Shown: positions 7,596 through 15,663 of the stretch, in pieces
How the letters are laid out: the number at the start of each line of letters is the position of its first letter
Position numbering within the stretch: position 1 is the stretch's first letter
From: Spirochaetae bacterium HGW-Spirochaetae-1
Lineage (GTDB): Bacteria > Spirochaetota > UBA4802 > UBA5550
Assembly: GCA_002839375.1 (NCBI GenBank)
Contig: PGXY01000007.1
Span: 310,001 to 374,000 of the forward strand
Direction: 5' to 3'
DNA: 64,000 bases
Notes under the pieces: model-generated
Database searches by the model: none
What the model was told of the DNA's origin: nothing
What the model saw: only the letters and a program-made list of their open reading frames with translations
Program-made: the position numbers and the translations under genes

Positions 7596-9800
7596 TCATT
7601 TTATAAAACGAATTATTGAAGGCCATCCATTAATCAGGAAGGAGTTGTCGTAAAATTTCTTTAAAATGAAATCATCCCCCTCCACTATTTTTGTCTTGAA
7701 GGGCAATGTAATCAGTATTTCCGGGGGAACATATTTCGGCAGTTTATCGAAATGAAATTGAACCTCATTCTGGGTCGTTGCCACCCTGAAGCTGATTCCA
7801 CCAAAACGCGATGGGGCATCTTCAATAATGATATCCTTACCCGGAATAAACCATTCCTCCAGGGGAACGGGGAATATCTCGAGTCGTTCCGGCAGATCAA
7901 TAAAAATAATATCCCTGAGCAGGGAAAAGAGTTCAGCACTTATTATTTTCGAACATCCATCACCCCAGACACCATTCATTGAACCGGGAGACACAAACTC
8001 CGGCAGGCAGAAAGTTTTACCGCCCACTTTAAATATTTTTTTCAGGATATCATAAATACGCTTATCATTCATCCTTAATATATTATGCGCGATAAGAATA
8101 CTGGAAAATATATCAATGCCCAGGGATTTAACGTGGATGGGGATGGACTTATAATATCCGAATATGGTATTGATAAGCTTCTCCAGTTCATTTCTGGAGA
8201 GTGATTCCGTAAGAAAAGGATATGCCGCATAAATATCCGTATAAAAGAAATCGTTGCTGATACTGCTCCCTTCCACGTATTTAGCGCGAACATGTTCAAC
8301 AAAAAGCCCCTGCAGACGCTTCGATTCCTGCAGGAATCTGTTCTCATCGCCAAAAATTCCCATACATCGCGAGATATACGAAAAATAATAAAGTGAACTG
8401 GCAGCCAGAACAAGATCATGATACTGGGGACTTTTGACGAGGTAGGTTTTCAGTGAATTTTCCGAAAGGTCCCTTATATTCTTTATAGGGCCAAAAAAAC
8501 GGAAAACATGCCCGGCCAGATCCTTCACGTATTGATAATTTTTCTGAATATAATCAAGATCCCTGGTATGCATGAAATAATCGGCAAAAATGCCAAGCAG
8601 ATAGCAACAATCGATGGCCCCATTGAATTGTGGTGATTTCTTATTAAAAGAAAATCTTTCTTTTATCTCTTCCATAATTTTAAGGGATTCACGGTAATAT
8701 GCCATGCGGTTAAGTCCCCGGGAAATATAGTACAGGGATCTGCAGTTCATTGCATTCTGCGTATCGCCGTCAGGATAAATATCCCTTTCAATCACACCCA
8801 GCATATTAATTTTTAAAGTGTTAAACCAATCCTGGATGTTCCTGTCAGGGAATTGCAGTACAGCCCCTTCCTTCATTCTCATTTTTATAAAAGATGAAAA
8901 TTCATTTTTCAATACGGCAGGATCACATGGTCCCGGAGAGATACCATCCTTTCCGCTCAAACCGATTCGGAAAACAATTCCCTTCTCATTTTTACTGAGT
9001 TTAAAACCAAGTCCCAGTGTGGCCAGCCCGTTCTCACACTGCGTTGATGTGGAATCTTCACGCAGCGCTACATCCACATCCCCCTTCGCACCGGACCCGG
9101 AAAGTACGAAATCAGGAGAAGTTTGCAATGCTATGGTGCTCCTGCCGTTTATGGTGACCACCCTGCTCGCGCTGTCGTAGGAAACGCTTTCGGCCGTTCC
9201 GAGATTCAGAATATTGTACGGGCGTACAACAATCATAATCGAGGCGTTCTTTGTCTTTTCCTTCAACCTGCACTGAACATCAATGACACTCTCATCGATA
9301 GTACTGCGCGCTCCTATCATCGTAGTAGTAACAGTGAAAAGCCTGTCCTTCCAGGCAATTTTACCCACACCGGTTTCCGTTTCTCTTTCAATAGTAACGG
9401 ATTGATGCCTGTCCTGGGCGCGATAGATATCACCACCGATAACCATCCATATTTCAATGGAGCAGCTACTGTCCGAGGTGCATATCATACCCGAGGGATC
9501 GATCTGCAGTTCTTCACGGGATATGAGATTTGAAAAGGCGACCCATTGATGCAGGTGATTGTTCAGGAGAAGCGGAGGATAAACGGGAACGATATTATTG
9601 CTGTTGACATCTTCAGAGTCTATCCAGGCGGGCCATTTAAATAAAGGGAAACGCTGAAAAAGGGAATAGTTATCTATTCCCTTTTTAATATTCTCAAGCG
9701 ATGGCAGCAGTTTTTCCGTATCTACTTTTTCGTTGTATCCGGCAGCATCAGTCATAAACTGAACAGGTCCATTCACTCTTTTGTTGATTCCAATTTTCAA
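7596..9800 (-). CDS. Six-hairpin-glycosidase-like protein
   Basis: 734 residues without a signal peptide, so cytoplasmic by prediction. The N-terminal ~300 residues look like a beta-sandwich. The middle (about 330-640) looks like an (alpha/alpha)6 barrel of the six-hairpin glycosidase superfamily: PDGDTQNAMNCRSLYYISRG, FNGAIDCCYLLGIFADYFMH and LVLAASSLYYFSYISRCMGI fall at helix-like spacing. A C-terminal beta domain follows. No exact GH family or catalytic acid was assigned. The frame begins with TTG at 9800; the next ATG is at 9755 and neither has a strong ribosome binding site. It sits between the STAS gene and TPR paralog 1, an unusual place for a sugar enzyme. The fold call is by pattern only. 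Confidence 0.6.
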   Translation of the reverse strand: MKIGINKRVNGPVQFMTDAAGYNEKVDTEKLLPSLENIKKGIDNYSLFQRFPLFKWPAWIDSEDVNSNNIVPVYPPLLLNNHLHQWVAFSNLISREELQIDPSGMICTSDSSCSIEIWMVIGGDIYRAQDRHQSVTIERETETGVGKIAWKDRLFTVTTTMIGARSTIDESVIDVQCRLKEKTKNASIMIVVRPYNILNLGTAESVSYDSASRVVTINGRSTIALQTSPDFVLSGSGAKGDVDVALREDSTSTQCENGLATLGLGFKLSKNEKGIVFRIGLSGKDGISPGPCDPAVLKNEFSSFIKMRMKEGAVLQFPDRNIQDWFNTLKINMLGVIERDIYPDGDTQNAMNCRSLYYISRGLNRMAYYRESLKIMEEIKERFSFNKKSPQFNGAIDCCYLLGIFADYFMHTRDLDYIQKNYQYVKDLAGHVFRFFGPIKNIRDLSENSLKTYLVKSPQYHDLVLAASSLYYFSYISRCMGIFGDENRFLQESKRLQGLFVEHVRAKYVEGSSISNDFFYTDIYAAYPFLTESLSRNELEKLINTIFGYYKSIPIHVKSLGIDIFSSILIAHNILRMNDKRIYDILKKIFKVGGKTFCLPEFVSPGSMNGVWGDGCSKIISAELFSLLRDIIFIDLPERLEIFPVPLEEWFIPGKDIIIEDAPSRFGGISFRVATTQNEVQFHFDKLPKYVPPEILITLPFKTKIVEGDDFILKKFYDNSFLINGWPSIIRFIK

Positions 9801-9824
9801 TTTTACTGCCAGGACAATTTCAAA

Positions 9825-10169
9825 CTATTCGTTTTTGAAGGATTGCAGGGCTTCTTCCTCGTTATCATAAATATCAAACATATCCATAAGTTCAACAACT
9901 TCAAAAATCTTCTTTACGGCATTATTCATGTTGGACAGCTTCAATTTACGCTTTGATTCCTTCAGAACTCTCATGGTGGAAACAAATATTCTAAGACCTG
10001 AACTGCTCATATATTCCACATCCTTCAGGTTCAGAAGCAGATGACATGCCGGATCATCCTGAATAATTTTATTTATTTCTTTTTCAATGTCCGCGGAAAG
10101 ATGTACATCTAGTCTACCGGCCAGGTAGATAACCGTTACATTCCCTGCTTTTTTAATATTCAATTCCAT
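9825..10169 (-). CDS. STAS-domain anti-sigma factor antagonist-like protein
   Basis: 114 residues, one complete STAS domain (SpoIIAA/RsbV type). LAGRLDVHLSADIEKEI is the first strand-helix, and LKDVEYMSSSGLRIFVSTM carries the phospho-acceptor Ser region (D-x-x-x-x-S-S-S-G-L). In partner switching such proteins, when unphosphorylated, bind an anti-sigma kinase and free its target. No cognate kinase is next to it. AGGAG lies 6 bases before the ATG. It is the fourth gene of the leftward group and probably gives that group a regulatory input. Confidence 0.88.
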   Translation of the reverse strand: MELNIKKAGNVTVIYLAGRLDVHLSADIEKEINKIIQDDPACHLLLNLKDVEYMSSSGLRIFVSTMRVLKESKRKLKLSNMNNAVKKIFEVVELMDMFDIYDNEEEALQSFKNE

Positions 10170-10264
10170 TGTGGTCTCCTAATCCCCCTCGACATTCTAT
10201 TCCTGATCAACAATACTAAATCAGAGATAATTATAAATCAACAAAAAAATTCCAATTACAACAA

Positions 10265-10771
10265 TTATTCAAGTCCCTCTCTGGACTGTTTTTTAGTTAT
10301 AACCAGCCCAAAAACAGTGATTAGTGTGATAGCGATAAAAATAATGCCCAGAATAATAACTATCATATGTCCCTGCTGGCCCAACATAGCGGCACCTGAA
10401 GAAATTGCCTCAGCTTCACTTCTTTTAATTAGCACAACAATGCTCTGTTTGATAAACAAAATCGAAGCCAGAAAAGGAAACAGCAGTCCGTTATAATAAA
10501 TAAGCCCCCTGTATTTGAGCGGATCAAAAAGCGGCAATACCATGGCAACACCGCTGGAAAACAGGAGAGCTGCCGAGGCCCTGGAGATATAATAGAGTGG
10601 ACTCACCAGTTCATGGTCCTTAACAAGATCAAGCCAGTTTTCCGATACGTTTTCAGCAAAAAACTCTATAACTGTCAGTGGTGAAATATAAAACAATGCA
10701 CCCATTATGATATATACCAGGCCTGTTATCAACACAATTACCTGTAAAATATTTGTAGACCTTGATCTCAT
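10265..10771 (-). CDS. Four-helix membrane protein of unknown function
   Basis: 168 residues with four hydrophobic segments at about 10-32, 62-85, 92-112 and 133-160. A loop with charged residues (ENVSENWLDLVKDHEL) lies between the first two. No known domain was recognised. GGGAG stands 9 bases before the ATG. It lies between the pseudo-patatin gene and the STAS gene in the leftward group and could be its membrane partner. Confidence 0.65.
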   Translation of the reverse strand: MRSRSTNILQVIVLITGLVYIIMGALFYISPLTVIEFFAENVSENWLDLVKDHELVSPLYYISRASAALLFSSGVAMVLPLFDPLKYRGLIYYNGLLFPFLASILFIKQSIVVLIKRSEAEAISSGAAMLGQQGHMIVIILGIIFIAITLITVFGLVITKKQSREGLE

Positions 10772-10812
10772 AGAAAAAATCTCCCTCGTGTTTTTAGCGT
10801 TCCCTTTTCCAG

Positions 10813-12624
10813 TTATTTCGATAAAATTGCCCGCGATAGTTCCGATGATCGTTCCAGCAGGCTCTCAAGCCTGAATTCTTCTTCATCAACCTCTATCACA
10901 TAATTTCCATCGGCAAGGTCACTGTATTTTTCATCATATTGTCCATCTTCCAGAAAATCAATATATTTCTTATAAAATTCGAGGACTTTGCCGCTTCTGT
11001 ACCTGAGGGTGCTCCTGTTATTTATAGAGACAAATGATATCTCATCAACATCGGTTCTGTACAGATCCTCCACCATGGCCTTGTGGAGGGGATACCCTGA
11101 ACTATACATAGTACCGCCAATATTTTTCGATTCAAAAATCGGGTGTATCAGGAACGACGCTTCAAATAGATCCTTTATGTATCCGGTACTGAAAATTCTC
11201 CGGGCATTCTTTTCCGTATCATGCAGAAGCACTGTCGGAACGGTATTGTACATTTCTATCCTGTTTTTACCGCATAAATCAGCGGCAATCCGGGAAATGC
11301 CCCCGTTTTTAAAAATATGTTTTTCGGGAAAAGTGATATCAAGATATCCGTTTACCTTTTCCTCGTCAAAGAACCGGCTTATGTTTTTTATGAATCCTTC
11401 AGGATCGTTGCTGACGACATAGAGTGCCGATACAAGGTAACTAAATGAAGAGGTATACAGCATGTCAAAGCTTTTATCAAATTCATCTAACGTTTTTATA
11501 AAGCCGCTCAGTATAACGGACTCCAGCATATTGGGCTCGAGAACAAGGGCTTTTCGTTTTTTGTTAATGAGCCCGGTAAAAATACCGCAGGCTCCTTTTT
11601 CAGTGATGGTGCGAAGCGTCTTCATTTCTATTGATTCAGTAAAATTAAATTTCTCCAGGATGTATCCCCCGGAGAAATTCCTGATCTCACCCTCATTGTA
11701 TTCATTAGCCACATAATAGACCCGTTGCCCGTCATTGAGAACACTGTCGAATAAGGAGTAAACCTCCTCCCGCTCTTTCTTCTTAATAATCGTGAACAGG
11801 ACGTCCGTATCTTCAAAGGCGCTGTTACGCAGCTCGGTATCAAAATCTGACAGGTCCAGGATTATATATTTATATTCCTTGGACAGATAAAAAAGTATGG
11901 GGGAAATAATTCCTGGATCGACCTTCACCTTTGATCCCGAGGCGATATTAAAAAGAAAAAGATTATCATCGACCTTTTCAATCCGCTCCTTCAGGACCTG
12001 CTCCATTGATGAGCCTTCTTTCTGCTTCTGTGAAAAGGGAGAGGTGATTTTTGCATCAAGATAATCAAAAACGGATTTTCCCGAGTATGACATATCAAGA
12101 ATGATGGTCTTGCCGTGCCTGGAAAGATCGAGTCCCAGGAGTGAGGCAAAAAATGATTTTCCCGATTTTTCATGGGAGCTGTAAATCGTGACAATCCTGC
12201 TCCTCTCGGTAAAATATTTTTTTCCCACATCGGATATTTCCAGCCCGATACGGTTTATTGTCCTGACATATCCCCGCAGCGCTTTATATGAAGTAACAAA
12301 AAACCTGTACAGATCCTCCTCGTTTATAATGAGAAGAGACGCATCGATGACAGCTCGTACCGAACCGTGCTGCCGGTTGTCCGTCAAAGGAATGTTCCCG
12401 AAGAAAGATCCGGGTGACAGGTATACAACATCGCTTCCGGCGATTGCCTCTATTTCGAAAACACCGTTGATGACAATATTAAATGAATTTATTTTTTTCA
12501 GTTCGAATCGCTGGCCTTTTTTAATATGAGATATCCTGGCGACCTTTTGCAGATAAAAAATTTCATCATCGGAGCAATGCCGGAAAAGTGGAACGTTTCT
12601 GAGTAATTTATTTGCGATATCCAT
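10813..12624 (-). CDS. cNMP-like / P-loop / degenerate patatin protein (NTE-like architecture)
   Basis: 603 residues. Residues 1-130 resemble a cyclic-nucleotide-binding beta-roll (VPLFRHCSDDEIFYLQK, then SPGSFFGNI). Residues 143-300 form a MinD/ParA-like P-loop: EKSGKS at 152-157, Walker B YIILDLSD at 253-260. Residues 358-550 follow the patatin pattern of neuropathy-target-esterase homologs: KALVLEPNMLESVILSGFIK replaces the GGGxRG oxyanion segment, and YTSSFSYLVSALY (390-402) replaces GxSxG, keeping Ser393 but losing both glycines. The Asp of the DG(G/A) motif is absent near 507-511. This looks like a catalytically dead relative used for sensing or scaffolding. The alignment is by eye. Confidence 0.65.
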   Translation of the reverse strand: MDIANKLLRNVPLFRHCSDDEIFYLQKVARISHIKKGQRFELKKINSFNIVINGVFEIEAIAGSDVVYLSPGSFFGNIPLTDNRQHGSVRAVIDASLLIINEEDLYRFFVTSYKALRGYVRTINRIGLEISDVGKKYFTERSRIVTIYSSHEKSGKSFFASLLGLDLSRHGKTIILDMSYSGKSVFDYLDAKITSPFSQKQKEGSSMEQVLKERIEKVDDNLFLFNIASGSKVKVDPGIISPILFYLSKEYKYIILDLSDFDTELRNSAFEDTDVLFTIIKKKEREEVYSLFDSVLNDGQRVYYVANEYNEGEIRNFSGGYILEKFNFTESIEMKTLRTITEKGACGIFTGLINKKRKALVLEPNMLESVILSGFIKTLDEFDKSFDMLYTSSFSYLVSALYVVSNDPEGFIKNISRFFDEEKVNGYLDITFPEKHIFKNGGISRIAADLCGKNRIEMYNTVPTVLLHDTEKNARRIFSTGYIKDLFEASFLIHPIFESKNIGGTMYSSGYPLHKAMVEDLYRTDVDEISFVSINNRSTLRYRSGKVLEFYKKYIDFLEDGQYDEKYSDLADGNYVIEVDEEEFRLESLLERSSELSRAILSK

Positions 12625-12642
12625 TTTATTTGACGGAATGCA

Positions 12643-13995
12643 TTATATTTTTTTTAGCATCTCAACCAGGTCCGCTTTAGTCAATGTCTCGATGGGACGA
12701 GTATTAGCGAATTCCAGGGCCTTGGGGGAATATTCACCCGTGGTGATTATCATGATGCGGGTGGCATTACGTGGTTTCATAGTCTGATATAACTTCCGGA
12801 GAACTGAGTCCTGAATGATTTCAGTTGTCCTGATAATGCGTATTATCCTGTTGGATTGCCGGGCGTTTCTCCACTTTCCCTCTATCTCTGTCGCAATCAT
12901 TTCGATTTCCGTATCGCTGATTATATCAACATCGGTGATGGTATATCCCAGTGCCGTAATCATTTTTCTGCACATATGTTCAAACTGTGAAAGTCCGGCG
13001 ATGAGGAAATCCTTTATGCGGTCATCCTGCCGGAATTCTGAAAAACCTTTCAATTTCTCCTGGACATCACGGAAATTCTTGTTCACTTCTACTATCTTTT
13101 CCCAGTTATGTATCGCCGCATGTATATCCCGCATTTTTTCCTGACACTCAGCCAGGAAATAACGAAGATTAAGCTCCGTCTCACTGCCTGACCGGGCGAA
13201 TTTTAATCCCCTTTCAAATTCAGTGGCGGCCTTGGGATACTGCCCCCGCTCGAGGTGACATGATCCCTTGGCGAGAAAGCTCTTCACTTTCAGGTCATCG
13301 CTCTTCTGGGCCGTTTCAAATTCCTTAATAGCCCACTCGTAATCTCCCTGCTGACGAAGCACAAGTCCCAGAAAATAATGAGCCTTGTAATTCGCCGGAT
13401 TAAACTTTATAGTATTGATAAGCATCTGTTTCGCATCGGCATAGGCTCCATTCCTGTAATACGTCTGCCCCAGGAAATAATATGACATCTCGTGCTTGCT
13501 GTTATTGGATATGCTTTTCTTGAAGAAACCGACGGCCTTGTCCAGTTGATTGGAATTAAAAAATATCTGGCCCAACTCGTAATAATGCTCATAATTGGCC
13601 GGATCAATTTTTGTCAGTATAAGGTATTCCTTGCGCGCCTCTTCAATAGCCTTTTTCTCTTTAAACATTCTTCCAAGAGTCGATCGTACATATATTTCAC
13701 TTATCATATCATCATAGCGTCCAAGCTTTAACACCTGCCGGTACTCAACGATGGCATATTGACTATTTCCCTCTTTTGCATAAGCCTCGGCCATGAGGAA
13801 ATGGGCATGGGGATTCCTATCATCTTTTTCAATAATTTCGGTCAGTTTTTTTATAGCCAGCTTGGTCTGTCCGGCCTCGATCATAGTGGCTATTTCATCA
13901 ATTTTTTTGGGGAATACAATGGTGTTCAGGACATAGTAAATTATCAGTCCCAGCACGATGAAAAACATGAAAATTATTGCATAAGTAAAAATCAT
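12643..13995 (-). CDS. Membrane-anchored TPR protein with degraded Mrr-type C-terminal domain (paralog 2)
   Basis: About 450 residues from the ATG at 13995 (AAAAGGA 11 bases upstream); a TTG start at 14034 would add 13 residues. Residue numbers here count from the TTG. One transmembrane helix at 14-36, then TPR repeats (for example MSYYFLGQTYYRNGAYADA) to about 335. The C-terminal domain (350-463) aligns with paralog 1: CRKMITALGYTITDVD and RIMIITTGEYSPKALEFA. The PD-(D/E)XK core is more eroded here, with RIIRIIRTTE where QxK belongs. It is the first gene of the leftward group, directly behind its promoter. Confidence 0.8.
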   Translation of the reverse strand: MIFTYAIIFMFFIVLGLIIYYVLNTIVFPKKIDEIATMIEAGQTKLAIKKLTEIIEKDDRNPHAHFLMAEAYAKEGNSQYAIVEYRQVLKLGRYDDMISEIYVRSTLGRMFKEKKAIEEARKEYLILTKIDPANYEHYYELGQIFFNSNQLDKAVGFFKKSISNNSKHEMSYYFLGQTYYRNGAYADAKQMLINTIKFNPANYKAHYFLGLVLRQQGDYEWAIKEFETAQKSDDLKVKSFLAKGSCHLERGQYPKAATEFERGLKFARSGSETELNLRYFLAECQEKMRDIHAAIHNWEKIVEVNKNFRDVQEKLKGFSEFRQDDRIKDFLIAGLSQFEHMCRKMITALGYTITDVDIISDTEIEMIATEIEGKWRNARQSNRIIRIIRTTEIIQDSVLRKLYQTMKPRNATRIMIITTGEYSPKALEFANTRPIETLTKADLVEMLKKI

Positions 13996-14083
13996 ATCGA
14001 TTGAAATCCTTTTCTCCCGATTCCCCGCTTGCAAGGGAATAACAATCCCGATTTAACGGTTTTTCATATATCCTGATTTAATC

Positions 14084-14110
14084 ATTATACTAAAAAGGTA
14101 TATATGTCAA
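14084..14110 (-). promoter_or_regulatory. Near-consensus promoter of the seven-gene leftward group
   Basis: On the minus strand, a perfect TTGACA (14110-14105) and a perfect TATAAT (14089-14084), separated by 15 bases. The short spacer is the only deviation from consensus; it could lower basal activity or mark activator control. It is positioned to drive the genes from 13995 down to 4883. Confidence 0.55.
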
Positions 14111-14226
14111 CACACTTACTGAATATATGCCAACAACCCACTACATTATTTTGCATATATGATTCCGATGTATTTAAAATATTGTCTTTCAAAAATCTCA
14201 TATCCCGAAAGAACAAAAAATTTATA

Positions 14227-14255
14227 TTGACAAAAACACCATTCCAAAAAATATT
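14227..14255 (+). promoter_or_regulatory. Promoter of tRNA-Ala
   Basis: TTGACA (14227-14232), a 17-base spacer and AATATT (14250-14255). The tRNA starts about 10 bases after the predicted initiation point. Confidence 0.55.
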
Positions 14256-14271
14256 ACCTATCGATCTTAAA

Positions 14272-14344
<73 letters not shown>

Positions 14345-14356
14345 CATTAACCCGCC

Positions 14357-14872
14357 TTATTCGGCTTTCTTCTCCAGTTCGTTCCCATGCAATGTAACGA
14401 GCTTTTCCAGATAATATGTTCTTTTCCCCGTGGGAATAACAACCTGCACCTCATCGCCTACGGTCTTATTCTGCAATGCAAGTCCCACCGGCGATGAAAG
14501 TGATATCTTCCCTTCCGATGGATTTACTTCGTTTGAAGACACAAAGGTAAACTCTACCCGGTCATCGGTATCGCGGCTGATAACCGTTACGGTGGAACCA
14601 TACCCGACCCTGTCGGCGGGCAGGCTGGACAGGTCTATATCATTGAGCTGAGCCAGCTGCTGTCCCAACTGACCAATCCGGGCCTGGACAAAAGACTGTC
14701 GTTCCCTTGCCGCATGATATTCGGCGTTTTCCTTCAGATCGCCATAGGCCCGTGCCTCGGCTATCACTTTGGGCAGTTCAATCTTGAATTCATATTTGAG
14801 CTTATCCAGCTCCGCTTTTATCTTCTTTTTCTTCTGTTCTATTTCATTGCTTTCATTGCTTTCATTGCTCAT
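14357..14872 (-). CDS. greA: Transcription elongation factor GreA
   Basis: Rescues backtracked RNA polymerase by stimulating transcript cleavage. Its 171 residues have the N-terminal coiled coil (EARAYGDLKENAEYHAARER, which holds the acidic tip D-x-x-E-N) and the C-terminal FKBP-like domain (ISLSSPVGLALQNKTVGDEV). It is about 13 residues longer than E. coli GreA because of an N-terminal S-N-E tripeptide repeat coded by three perfect 9-base repeats. GreB is an alternative name for relatives, but the overall pattern fits GreA. Confidence 0.95.
   Translation of the reverse strand: MSNESNESNEIEQKKKKIKAELDKLKYEFKIELPKVIAEARAYGDLKENAEYHAARERQSFVQARIGQLGQQLAQLNDIDLSSLPADRVGYGSTVTVISRDTDDRVEFTFVSSNEVNPSEGKISLSSPVGLALQNKTVGDEVQVVIPTGKRTYYLEKLVTLHGNELEKKAE
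14842..14868 (-). repeat. Three perfect 9-base coding repeats at the start of greA
   Basis: TTTCATTGC occurs three times in tandem on the plus strand, encoding (Ser-Asn-Glu)3 just after the GreA start. Copy number changes would keep the frame. Confidence 0.9.
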
Positions 14873-14914
14873 GGACTGTCCCCTGTTATGTAATATTTAT
14901 CACCAAGAATGCCT

Positions 14915-15043
14915 TCAATTGGAATTATTGATTTTAATGAGAATTTTGATTTTTTTATCCTGATCTTTTTTTACGGTAAATCCGTTATCTTTTAAAGATT
15001 TTTCAATCTTATAAGTCATTAAATCAACAATTTTTTTATTCAT
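14915..15043 (-). CDS. Small basic protein (42 residues)
   Basis: An open frame for 42 residues starting MNKKIVDLMTYKIEKSLKDN and ending in IKINNSN, rich in Lys and Ile. AAGGAAG stands 8 bases before the ATG, as good as any ribosome binding site nearby. It lies 42 bases upstream of greA on the same strand and may be co-transcribed with it. No family was recognised, and coding status rests on the ribosome binding site and the lack of other content. Confidence 0.45.
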   Translation of the reverse strand: MNKKIVDLMTYKIEKSLKDNGFTVKKDQDKKIKILIKINNSN

Positions 15044-15172
15044 GCTGTTCTTCCTTGAACTTTTATAGGTGGGCAGAGATGCCCATAAAATCCGTTTTCC
15101 GGCATATATTATGCCATTATTTTATTTTCGGCTTAAAGGCGGTATGAATTGAGGTTGAATACTCCGGTTCAG

Positions 15173-15622
15173 TCAAAAAACCTGCCGGGAAGGCGCCAAG
15201 ATTTCCAGCAATACGGGGCTGAACAGATTTTTCATGCGTCTAATCTTTGAAACCATGTAAATAAACATAAATGCCAGGATAATTCCCGCAATACCGCCCA
15301 CGGCGGAACCTGATTCCGTTTCCATGGCCATAGCGGGCGCCAGCATGGACCCTGCTACCGCCCCCCCGATAAGAAATATAACCGGTAAAAGGTACAACAG
15401 GACCGATGCCAGAACAACACCTTTTTCTTCTATTCTGAAGGACACCATATCGCCGGGAGAAGCCCCGAGGGTATTTTCTATCCACAATCTTTTTTTCCGG
15501 GAATCACCTCCTGTCAGACAGGTATCTTTTGCTGCGCAGGAACTGCATCCCGTTTCGGGAGCCGATTCCACGAGAATCTTTCCCTTGTTTAGTTCAATTA
15601 CTTTTCCACATTCAATATGCAT
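15173..15622 (-). CDS. rseC: SoxR-reducing system protein RseC family
   Basis: 149 residues. The N-terminal part has the RseC cysteine cluster (CSSCAAKDTC) in a short beta domain, followed by two transmembrane helices at about 70-92 and 107-127. The family includes E. coli RseC, linked to the sigma-E response and to reduction of SoxR, and subunits near Rnf complexes. No rnf gene is in the window, so the electron partner here is unknown. Confidence 0.85.
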   Translation of the reverse strand: MHIECGKVIELNKGKILVESAPETGCSSCAAKDTCLTGGDSRKKRLWIENTLGASPGDMVSFRIEEKGVVLASVLLYLLPVIFLIGGAVAGSMLAPAMAMETESGSAVGGIAGIILAFMFIYMVSKIRRMKNLFSPVLLEILAPSRQVF

Positions 15623-15663
15623 GCCACCTATCCTTTACAGCCTTGCTCCCCGGCCACTACTCA

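Noticed and set aside
10813-12624. An active patatin phospholipase call
   Set aside because: The GGGxRG, GxSxG and DG(G/A) motifs are all degraded.
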